The notes beneath the pieces are model-generated. The model saw only the letters and a program-made list of their open reading frames with translations. It was not told the DNA's origin and made no database searches. The position numbers and the translations under genes are program-made. DNA of 49,752 nt from an uncultured Pseudomonadota bacterium (GTDB lineage Bacteria; Pseudomonadota; Alphaproteobacteria; RF32; CAG-239). This document shows, piece after piece, positions 43,466 through 49,752 of the stretch (positions are counted from its first letter, which is position 1; every line of letters begins with the position of its first letter). Where the stretch lies: contig CASFNK010000041.1 of NCBI GenBank assembly GCA_949295995.1, positions 1-49,752 of the forward strand. The letters run 5' to 3'.

Positions 43466-44887
43466 ATGAAATTACCGAAAATTGATGTTTCAGGATTAAA
43501 AAGTTTTATTCCTGAGCAAGAAATTCATGCTCTGCTGGAGCAAACCACGGAAGACAAGTCCCAAATTCGCGAGATTATAGCCAAGTCTTTATCCAAACAA
43601 CGCCTTGAGCCCAAAGAAATGGCTCTGTTGTTGAATGTTCACACGCCCGAATTGCGAGCCGAAATCAAAGCCGGTGCCAAAGAGTTGAAAAAGCTCATCT
43701 ACGGCAATCGCATAGTGCTTTTTGCCCCACTGTATGTCGGCAATTTGTGCATTAACGATTGTTCTTATTGCGGTTTCAGGCGTTCTAACGCCTCACAGGT
43801 ACGCAAGACCCTGTCTTTGCAGGAGCTTGAACAAGAGGTACGAATTTTGGAAAACCATGGACACAAAAGGCTGATAATGGTTTATGGTGAACACCCGCTT
43901 TACACGCCGGAATTCATAGCCGAAACGGTCAAAAAAGTCTATGCCACCAAAGAAGGCAAAGGTGAAATTCGTAGGGTAAATATTAACGCCGCTCCCTTGG
44001 ATGTTGAAGGATTTAGAACGGTTAAAGCCGCAGGTATCGGAACCTACCAGATTTTTCAGGAAACCTACCATGAGCCCACTTACAAATCCGTTCATCCCTC
44101 AGGGCTGAAGGCCAATTATCTCTGGCGGTTGTATGCTTTTGACCGGGCATTCGAAGCAGGTATTGATGATGTCGGTATGGGCGCACTCATAGGGCTTTAT
44201 GACTACCGTTATGAGGCACTGTCCATGCTTTATCACACCATCCATCTGGAGGAAAAGTTTGGCGTTGGTCCACATACGATTTCGTTTCCGCGAATTGAGC
44301 CGGCAATCGGTACGGACTATGCCAATCACCCTCCTTATGCCCCGAGTGATGAGGATTTTATGCACATGATTGCTTGCATTCGGTTAAGCATTCCTTACAC
44401 GGGAATGATATTGACCGCGCGTGAACCGGTTGCTTTGCGTAACGAGGCTATCAGCTACGGTGTGAGCCAAATAGATGCCGGTTCAGACATCGGTGTCGGG
44501 GCTTATGCTTTGCATAATGCGGCAGATTCGGCTGCAAAAAGTCAGTTTGTTTTGAGTGATAACCGCAGTCTTGACAAAGTTATCGGTGAATTGTGCGAGG
44601 CAGGTTTTTTGCCGTCTTTCTGCACGGGGTGCTATCGTTTGGGGCGAACCGGAGAACATTTTATGGAATTTGCCATTCCTGGTTTTGTAAAGCGTTTTTG
44701 CACTCCCAATGCCATTTTGACCTTGAGTGAATATGTGCAAGACTATGCTTCAGAAGACACCAAGCAAAAAGCCCTTCAGGCAATCAAGCGCGAACTTGAG
44801 CAAATGCCTGAAAGCAACCCACTAAAAGAGAAATTGCTGCAAAAACTGGTATCAGTTCAAAAAGGCGAACGTGATTTGTTCTTCTGA
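43466..44887 (+). CDS. hydG: [FeFe] hydrogenase maturase HydG (radical SAM)
   Basis: Radical SAM enzyme of 473 aa that cleaves tyrosine and produces the CO and CN- ligands of the H-cluster. The radical SAM cluster ligands are Cys95, Cys99 and Cys102 (CINDCSYC, the CX3CX2C motif). The auxiliary cluster motif CTGCYRLGRTGEHFM is near the C-terminus, as in all HydG. I start at ATG 43466 (MKLPKIDVSG), although the frame opens earlier at TTG 43457; neither has a visible Shine-Dalgarno. The inverted repeat just before it may regulate expression. A strong hairpin follows the stop. Confidence 0.95.
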   Translation: MKLPKIDVSGLKSFIPEQEIHALLEQTTEDKSQIREIIAKSLSKQRLEPKEMALLLNVHTPELRAEIKAGAKELKKLIYGNRIVLFAPLYVGNLCINDCSYCGFRRSNASQVRKTLSLQELEQEVRILENHGHKRLIMVYGEHPLYTPEFIAETVKKVYATKEGKGEIRRVNINAAPLDVEGFRTVKAAGIGTYQIFQETYHEPTYKSVHPSGLKANYLWRLYAFDRAFEAGIDDVGMGALIGLYDYRYEALSMLYHTIHLEEKFGVGPHTISFPRIEPAIGTDYANHPPYAPSDEDFMHMIACIRLSIPYTGMILTAREPVALRNEAISYGVSQIDAGSDIGVGAYALHNAADSAAKSQFVLSDNRSLDKVIGELCEAGFLPSFCTGCYRLGRTGEHFMEFAIPGFVKRFCTPNAILTLSEYVQDYASEDTKQKALQAIKRELEQMPESNPLKEKLLQKLVSVQKGERDLFF

Positions 44888-44907
44888 AAATTCAGATTAT
44901 TTAAGGA

Positions 44908-44940
44908 AAAGGCGAAAGTAATAAACTTTCGCTTTTTTTT
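44908..44940 (+). terminator. Hairpin terminator after hydG
   Basis: Core stem GCGAAAGT (44912-44919)/ACTTTCGC (44925-44932), extended by A-T pairs, then T8. Confidence 0.9.
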
Positions 44941-45034
44941 GAAAAAAGCATTGTTTTGCTAGCAAATTTTTAATAACTTAAGGCTAAAATAACTTCAAAT
45001 AAAATCGCCCAATAAACCAAAGGCCAAAGTAACT

Positions 45035-45904
45035 ATGATAAAAATGATAAAACCGATAGTAAATGTATCTAAAGTAATTGACCCATACAATACTGTTATT
45101 ATTGGGTTTAACGGTGTTTTAAGCGACGGCGCCGGCATCAAGAAAGAAGCTGTTGATGCCCTTATCGGAATGAAAAGAGCCGGAAAACACATCGTCTTGC
45201 TTTCCAACACATCGTTGAGAGTTTCTTCATTGGTTAAGTACTTGCATAGCAATAAAGTTCCGGTTGCAATATTTGATGCAATTGTAACAGCCGGAGAGAT
45301 TTTGCACTATAAATTTAAATCCCGCCAAGGTGAATTTGCAGCCCTAGGGACAACTTATTACCTTTTGGGAGAACATTCGGATAAAGGTGTTTTTTCAGGG
45401 CTTGACTACTTTCAAACCGATAATGTCGCCAAGGCAGAATTTTTGTATATGAATTCGGTTGCCCAAAATACGGATACGATAGAAAATTATCTTTCCACCT
45501 TGGAATATGCCGCCAGCTTAGGCATACCGTTTGTTTGCGCCGGCAATGACACTTCAAGTTACAAAGATGGCGAAATCAGCCTTGCGCCCGGAGCCATAGC
45601 GGAACAATATGCGGTTTTGGGCGGAAAAATTATTACGTTAGGTAAACCGGATGCCAAAATTTTAGCTTATGGTTTAGATGGCATTCCCAATGTCAAAAAG
45701 GAAACGGTTATGGTCATCGGAGATAATATTGCTACCGATATCAAAGGGGCTAATTTGTTAGGCGTAGCCTCAGTTTTGGTTTCTAAGGGTGTACATGTAA
45801 ACTTCTTAGGCGAGGGCTATATCCCCGATGTTGCCAAAACACGCGAACTCGCCACCAATTTTGATGCCTATCCGGACTTTGTCATCTCTAATTTGCGGTG
45901 GTAA
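45035..45904 (+). CDS. HAD class IIA (NagD-like) protein with degenerate catalytic motif
   Basis: The fold is clear from VLLSNTSLR (motif II), LGKPDAKIL (motif III Lys, near 208) and VMVIGDNIATDIKGA (motif IV, GDxxxTDI). Motif I, normally Asp-x-Asp-Gly, reads Gly24-Phe-Asn26-Gly-Val: both Asp, including the nucleophile, are replaced. The protein is therefore unlikely to be a phosphatase by the normal HAD mechanism, although the Mg-binding DxxxTD is kept. The 289-aa length is normal for the alphaproteobacterial subgroup. The start at 45035 has a second ATG at 45044. The next gene starts 1 nt after the stop. Confidence 0.88.
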   Translation: MIKMIKPIVNVSKVIDPYNTVIIGFNGVLSDGAGIKKEAVDALIGMKRAGKHIVLLSNTSLRVSSLVKYLHSNKVPVAIFDAIVTAGEILHYKFKSRQGEFAALGTTYYLLGEHSDKGVFSGLDYFQTDNVAKAEFLYMNSVAQNTDTIENYLSTLEYAASLGIPFVCAGNDTSSYKDGEISLAPGAIAEQYAVLGGKIITLGKPDAKILAYGLDGIPNVKKETVMVIGDNIATDIKGANLLGVASVLVSKGVHVNFLGEGYIPDVAKTRELATNFDAYPDFVISNLRW

Positions 45905-45905
45905 A

Positions 45906-46514
45906 ATGCCTAAGACCAAAAAAAAGATAAGTCTAACTAAAATCATTATTGTACTTTTGCTCTTATGGGTCGGAGGAGAGTGGTATAATTATTACAAAGC
46001 CAAAAATGCCATAAATTATGCGCTTATCCCTAATCCCACATCAAAAGAAATCAGCGAGCAGGAGTTAATGGCTTTTTTGCCGGTCTGGTCGGATTATATG
46101 CAACAAAACATCAGTGAATTAGGAAAGCGTCCGGTTTCTTTAGCCTCAGGAGCACCGGAAGATAATTTATCAGACGAGGCCAAAGAGTGGTTGCTTCGCC
46201 GTCTTTGGTATCCCAAGCGCTTCTTCTATGTTGAGCAACGTCTGAGAGCTATTCTCAAAACCATTGATTATCAGGAACAAAATGATTTATTAATTAGTGA
46301 TTTATCCAGACAATATGAGGAATTATCCGCTCAACAAGCTCAAAATCCGACACCGGACCCTTCATTAGAATCACTGATGAGCGGTATAGAAAATATGATA
46401 CATTTACAACAACAAAAGCAAAATGTTGAGCAAATTTCAGAAGAGGAACTAAAGCTCATTACGCCGATGAAATCGGCTGTCAAAGATGCTCTTTACAAGT
46501 ATCAACACAATTAA
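45906..46514 (+). CDS. Single-pass membrane protein, 202 aa, unknown
   Basis: The N-terminus is very basic (MPKTKKKISLTK) and is followed by one membrane helix (about residues 13-24, IIIVLLLLWVGGEW). The rest is helical and Gln/Glu-rich, with no known motif. It should be anchored with the long C-terminal part outside the cytosol. I start at ATG 45906 because the HAD stop is at 45902-45904 and the frame continues back inside the HAD gene only by chance. The 3' end overlaps the convergent ABC-F gene by 4 bp. No function can be assigned. Confidence 0.75.
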   Translation: MPKTKKKISLTKIIIVLLLLWVGGEWYNYYKAKNAINYALIPNPTSKEISEQELMAFLPVWSDYMQQNISELGKRPVSLASGAPEDNLSDEAKEWLLRRLWYPKRFFYVEQRLRAILKTIDYQEQNDLLISDLSRQYEELSAQQAQNPTPDPSLESLMSGIENMIHLQQQKQNVEQISEEELKLITPMKSAVKDALYKYQHN

Positions 46515-48328
46515 TTTGCACTTAATTCTTCCTGCAAAATTTGAATTTCGAGCCATTGGTCTTCAGCCTCACTCATCTCGTTTTGCGCTTGAGTTAAACG
46601 TTGAGTAAGCTGGTCGAATTTTTCGGGATTATCGGTATAAAGAGCAGGATTAGAAAGTTCATTTTCTATTTGTTTAATTTCTTTGCCCAAATCTTCAATG
46701 GTTTTGGGTAAAACTTCCAAGAGCCTTTGTTGCTTATAGCTGAGTTTGGTTGGCTTTTTTGCCGGGTCATTGACAAGAGGTTTATTAAGCGTTTTTGTCA
46801 GAGGCTTTTTATCTCCCGCTATGGGTTTGTTTTTTAATTTTTCTAAGAGTTCACTGTAACTTCCGGCATGTTCAACAGCCGTTCCGTCGCCTTTCATATA
46901 GATGATTGAGGATACAACCCTGTCCAAAAAGTCGCGGTCATGGCTAACGAGTAAAATCGTTCCGTCATATTCCATGAGGACTTCTTGCAAGAGGTCAAGT
47001 GTATCCATATCCAAATCATTAGTCGGCTCGTCCAAGACCAAAAAGTTTGATTGCTTAGCCAAAGCAACCGCTAACATTAAGCGGTTTTTTTCACCGCCTG
47101 AAAGAGCAGAGACAGGACATTGCGCTTGTTCAGGTTTAAATAAGAAATCTTTGAGATAAGCCACCACATGACGATAATGACCTCTAACCCAAATATGGTC
47201 GCCTTCGCCGCATAGTGTTTTCCAAAGAGTTTTTTTAGGGTCGAGAGTAAGCCGGTTTTGGTCAAAATAGGCTTCCTCCAAATTTTTACCCATTCGCACA
47301 AACCCGCTGTCCGGCTCTAATCTTTTAGTTAAGAGTTTAATCAGGGTAGTTTTTCCTGCGCCATTAGGACCGACGATTCCGATTTTGTTTCCTTTAATAA
47401 TGCGGGTTGAAAAATCTTTAACAATATCGCGCCCTTGAAAAGATTTGCAGACATGTTTCGCCTCAATGACCATTTTGGAGCGAAATTCGGTATTTTGAAT
47501 TTCCAAATCGACAGAACCGACTTGTTTAATTTGCTCACGCCTTTCTTGACGAAGTTGTTGCAATCGGCGTAACCGTCCCATATTGCGTTTACGTCTGGCA
47601 GTAACGCCTTTATGGAGCCATTCAGTTTCTTCTTCAATTTTTTTGTTTAGGTATTTTTGTTCAATAATTTCTTGATCAATACATTGTTCTTGCCACTCTT
47701 CAAAATATTTGAAACCTTTGTTGTTGCGTCGCAAAACACCACGGTCGAGCCAAAAAGTTGTCTGAGAAACGTTGCTCAAAAACATTCTGTCATGGCTGAT
47801 AACAATGACAGCGCCTCTAAAATCTGCAATAATTTTTTCTAATTTTTCAATAGTAGGCATATCCAAATGGTTGGTAGGCTCATCGAGGAGCAAAATATCA
47901 GGTTCTCCGATAAGGGCTTTGGCTAAAGCAGCTTTTTTCCGTTCACCGCCGGAGCTTTGTTCAGGGGATTGAGTTTCACGAATAGAGAATTGTTCAATAA
48001 GCATATCAGCTTTGTATTCTTGAGATTTAACATCACCCTCTAGTCCGGACAAGACGACATCTCGCAAAGTTTTAAAATTTGAAAAATCAGGATCTTGGGG
48101 CATATATGAGATTTTGATGCCGGGTTGAATAAAAATCTCGCCGTCATCGGCTTCAATCACACCGGAGATAACTTTGAGCAATGTTGACTTTCCCGAGCCG
48201 TTTCTTCCGACCAGGCAAATTTTATCTCCACGGTTAATATAGAGCTCCACATCTCTAAATAACTGATTGGAGCCAAAACTGAGTTTGGCTCCTTTAATAG
48301 TCATAATTGGCGGTTCAAAACTAGACAT
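46511..48328 (-). CDS. uup: ABC-F ATPase, Uup-like
   Basis: A 605-aa cytosolic protein with two ATPase domains and no membrane part: Walker A GRNGSGKST (first) and GPNGAGKTT (second), signatures SGGERKKAALAKAL and SGGEKNRLMLAVAL, and Walker B LLLDEPTNHLD and LVLDEPTNDLD. Between them is a basic linker helix (EEWQEQCIDQEIIEQKYLNKKIEEETEWLHKG). A C-terminal coiled coil (IEDLGKEIKQIENELSN) is as in Uup. ABC-F proteins work on the ribosome to relieve stalling. It ends by a 4-bp overlap with the one-TM gene, and its start is only 5 nt after the stop of the TerB-like gene. Confidence 0.93.
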   Translation of the reverse strand: MSSFEPPIMTIKGAKLSFGSNQLFRDVELYINRGDKICLVGRNGSGKSTLLKVISGVIEADDGEIFIQPGIKISYMPQDPDFSNFKTLRDVVLSGLEGDVKSQEYKADMLIEQFSIRETQSPEQSSGGERKKAALAKALIGEPDILLLDEPTNHLDMPTIEKLEKIIADFRGAVIVISHDRMFLSNVSQTTFWLDRGVLRRNNKGFKYFEEWQEQCIDQEIIEQKYLNKKIEEETEWLHKGVTARRKRNMGRLRRLQQLRQERREQIKQVGSVDLEIQNTEFRSKMVIEAKHVCKSFQGRDIVKDFSTRIIKGNKIGIVGPNGAGKTTLIKLLTKRLEPDSGFVRMGKNLEEAYFDQNRLTLDPKKTLWKTLCGEGDHIWVRGHYRHVVAYLKDFLFKPEQAQCPVSALSGGEKNRLMLAVALAKQSNFLVLDEPTNDLDMDTLDLLQEVLMEYDGTILLVSHDRDFLDRVVSSIIYMKGDGTAVEHAGSYSELLEKLKNKPIAGDKKPLTKTLNKPLVNDPAKKPTKLSYKQQRLLEVLPKTIEDLGKEIKQIENELSNPALYTDNPEKFDQLTQRLTQAQNEMSEAEDQWLEIQILQEELSAN

Positions 48329-48333
48329 TTTGT

Positions 48334-48759
48334 TTACAAATCTTCCTCAACGAGTTTAATCCCCTGTAATTGCCATTCTAAACCTTGTGCCGCCCAGATA
48401 AAGAAATCATTGATTTTGGCTTCAGGAATATCCATAGCATGACCGATTCTGTGCAAAGTTTCAATTTCCTCATCTTTCACTTCGTGGTCGGCAATTGCGA
48501 GTAAAATCATTTCTCTTAAAATGAATCGTTTGCTTTTAATGGAAGAAATTTTAGAGAGTTCTTTGGTAAGTTTATTTTCGTCAATATTTAATTTTATCTG
48601 AGCGAGAGCTGTTTCTGCCACACCGGCTTCGTCGGCTTGAGCTTTCAGATATTCGGCAATTGAATTTTCATCTTTTTTATTCATATCGAGAACAAAGGCC
48701 AGAGCTTGCAGATAATATTTTTTTTCGGTTTTAGAAAGTAGTTTACTGACGTCAGGCAT
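48334..48759 (-). CDS. TerB-like helical protein, 141 aa
   Basis: The C-terminal half, ILREMILLAIADHEVKDEEIETLHRIGHAMDIPEAKINDFFIWAAQGLEW, has the TerB-fold pattern (hydrophobic helix, AxAD-x-x-V/I-x-x-E-E, then helix), although the usual Asp-Gly is AspHis. TerB-like domains bind metal ions or act as adaptors. The N-terminal half is helical without a known motif. It is first in a two-gene unit with the ABC-F gene, 5 nt apart, and divergent from flbT. I am moderately sure of the fold and not of the function. Confidence 0.75.
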   Translation of the reverse strand: MPDVSKLLSKTEKKYYLQALAFVLDMNKKDENSIAEYLKAQADEAGVAETALAQIKLNIDENKLTKELSKISSIKSKRFILREMILLAIADHEVKDEEIETLHRIGHAMDIPEAKINDFFIWAAQGLEWQLQGIKLVEEDL

Positions 48760-48878
48760 AAGATTAGTCCTTAAAAGTTAGATTTAAGAAAGTTATACAC
48801 GAGAAAATAAAGATTTGCAAAAAAAAATAAAAGTTTTATATATGTAAAAAGAAGATAAACATTCCAAAGGAGTAGGCA

Positions 48879-49277
48879 ATGCCTCTGAAAATAGAATTAA
48901 AGCCCCATGAAAGCATAATAATCGGCGAGTCTTTAATAACAAACGATAATGAACGGACCCGTTTTTATATAGAGGGAAATGTTCCCATTTTGCGAGAAAA
49001 GTTTATCTTGCGCGAGTCGGAGGCGAATACGCCGAGTAAAAGAGTGTATTTTATTGTACAGCAGATGTATTTGGCAAAAGACGCGACGCCGTTGCAAAAA
49101 ATGTATTTGGAGTATGTAAGAGATTTGCAAAATGCAGCGCCGAGCTTAATACCATACATTGCGGCCATAAGTGATTGTGTCTTAAATAATGACTTTTATG
49201 CGGCTATAAAGAATGCCGATAAATTGGTTAAAAAGGAAAAAGAGCTGTTTGGAAAGACCTTGCAGTTGGAAGATTAA
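48879..49277 (+). CDS. flbT: Flagellin synthesis repressor FlbT
   Basis: A 132-aa protein with the FlbT family layout: MPLKIELKPHESIIIGESLITNDNERTRFYIEGNVPILREKFIL, then helices with FIVQQMYLA and LVKKEKELFGKTLQLE. In Caulobacter and relatives FlbT binds the 5' untranslated region of flagellin mRNA and limits its translation before the hook is complete. The neighbour is a flagellin gene with a structured leader, which suits that job. AAAGGAGTAGGCA precedes the ATG. Its own terminator follows the stop. FlaF, often its partner gene, is not seen in this window. Confidence 0.93.
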   Translation: MPLKIELKPHESIIIGESLITNDNERTRFYIEGNVPILREKFILRESEANTPSKRVYFIVQQMYLAKDATPLQKMYLEYVRDLQNAAPSLIPYIAAISDCVLNNDFYAAIKNADKLVKKEKELFGKTLQLED

Positions 49278-49283
49278 AAATAG

Positions 49284-49313
49284 AAAGCCGGTTATAAAAT
49301 ACCGGCTTTTTTT
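49284..49313 (+). terminator. Hairpin terminator after flbT
   Basis: Stem AAAGCCGGT (49284-49292)/ACCGGCTTT (49301-49309), 8-nt loop, T tail. Confidence 0.88.
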
Positions 49314-49355
49314 AACTAAAAATTTATAAGTATAAAGTATTATAAAAATAAGGCA

Positions 49356-49384
49356 TTGTCAAAGTGTCTAAAATGTGTTACATT
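49356..49384 (+). promoter_or_regulatory. Promoter of the flagellin gene
   Basis: TTGTCA (49356-49361), exactly 17 nt, TACATT (49379-49384). This resembles sigma-70, not the sigma-28 or sigma-54 form, and puts the start of transcription near 49391, about 59 nt before the ATG. Confidence 0.5.
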
Positions 49385-49386
49385 AA

Positions 49387-49436
49387 ATACTGTATCACCA
49401 GTAAGGTGTGCACAATAACAATTGGTTCCACAGTAT
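49387..49436 (+). promoter_or_regulatory. Structured flagellin 5' leader
   Basis: ATACTGT (49387-49393) pairs with ACAGTAT (49430-49436); inside it CACC (49396-49399) and GGTG (49405-49408) form a small hairpin. The structure ends just before the ribosome binding site. It is a candidate FlbT target. Confidence 0.4.
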
Positions 49437-49449
49437 ATGGAGAAAAGTC

Positions 49450-49752
49450 ATGTCAGATATATCATTAACAGCAAGTATGCGTTCAAATTTGCTGAGCTTG
49501 CAAAACACTCAGAGCTTGATGGATATTACTCAAGAAAGACTTTCTACGGGTAAAAAAGTAAACTCTGCGTTGGATAACCCTTCATCATATTATACCGCTC
49601 AATCTTTAACTAACCGTGCGAGCGACTTGAGCTCATTGTTGGATTCAATGGGGCAAGGTATTTCCACCATTAAAGCTGCCGATGAGGCCATTACTTCAAT
49701 CACGGAATTTGTTGACCAAGCTAAAGCTATTGCCAACCAAGCTCGTGATGAA
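49450..49752 (+). CDS. Flagellin (3' truncated by window end)
   Basis: The visible 101 residues are the conserved flagellin N-terminus: SISLTASMRSNLLSLQNTQS-like start, then TQERLSTGKKVNSALDNPSSYY and AQSLTNRASDLSSLLDSMGQGISTI. This segment forms the D0/D1 coiled coil that polymerises in the filament. GGAGAAAAG sits just before the ATG. The reading frame runs off the window at 49752. flbT lies directly upstream and ends at a terminator, so flagellin is transcribed from its own promoter. Confidence 0.96.
   Translation, partial: MSDISLTASMRSNLLSLQNTQSLMDITQERLSTGKKVNSALDNPSSYYTAQSLTNRASDLSSLLDSMGQGISTIKAADEAITSITEFVDQAKAIANQARDE

Overview
The window looks like chromosome from an AT-rich, flagellated, anaerobic alphaproteobacterium. 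FlbT followed by flagellin is an alphaproteobacterial arrangement, and HydF plus HydG mean that an [FeFe] hydrogenase is matured somewhere in the genome. The chlamydia/rickettsia-type IleRS and the dense, short-spaced gene packing fit the uncultured gut Alphaproteobacteria. The lineage is an inference; no rRNA or other decisive marker is present, and I saw no tRNA, CRISPR array, insertion sequence or prophage.

Layout. 1-850: 3' part of a Thr-Pro-linker repeat protein. 0.9-4.6 kb: an orphan helical protein, then tgt and a LOG-family gene. 4.7-12.4 kb: MFS transporter, ABC exporter, LemA/DUF3137 pair, SpmA-SpmB fusion and an MsbA-like exporter. 12.5-17.3 kb: DUF1294 membrane protein, two adjacent exported proteins that share a domain, a helical orphan, dtd and a hydrolase lipoprotein. 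17.4-22.5 kb: a tightly coupled DUF4381-BatA-BatB-BatD operon. 22.5-23.3 kb: three small minus-strand genes, one only 57 codons long. 23.4-29.5 kb: tyrS, anmK, a 47-aa membrane peptide and ileS, which has a promoter and a candidate Ile-rich leader peptide in front. 29.65-39.55 kb: an island of four orphan genes, three coding for very large related proteins (918, 1215 and 781 aa), each followed by its own hairpin terminator. 39.6-44.9 kb: alr (minus strand), then tatD-tcdA-hydF and hydG. 45.0-49.75 kb: a HAD protein without its catalytic Asp residues, a one-TM protein, an Uup-type ABC-F ATPase, a TerB-like protein, flbT and the start of a flagellin gene.

How the genes work together. Most of the window is housekeeping: tRNA modification and charging (tgt, tcdA, tyrS, ileS, dtd), cell-wall metabolism and recycling (alr, anmK), translation quality control (ABC-F), export, and envelope stress (Bat). 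hydF and hydG supply the assembly scaffold/GTPase and the CO/CN-producing enzyme for the hydrogenase active site; hydE and the hydrogenase itself are elsewhere. flbT sits beside the flagellin whose mRNA its family controls.

The best candidate for something undescribed is the 29.6-39.5 kb island. Its three large proteins have no export signal. They share a helical N-terminal motif, mid-protein hydrophobic segments and polar or Pro/His/Gln-rich tails. Two of them share a recognisable hydrophobic-basic-hydrophobic module and a similar upstream sequence. The second candidate is an apparent attenuation-type leader before ileS: a promoter, then a 15-codon ORF with seven Ile codons, then ileS.
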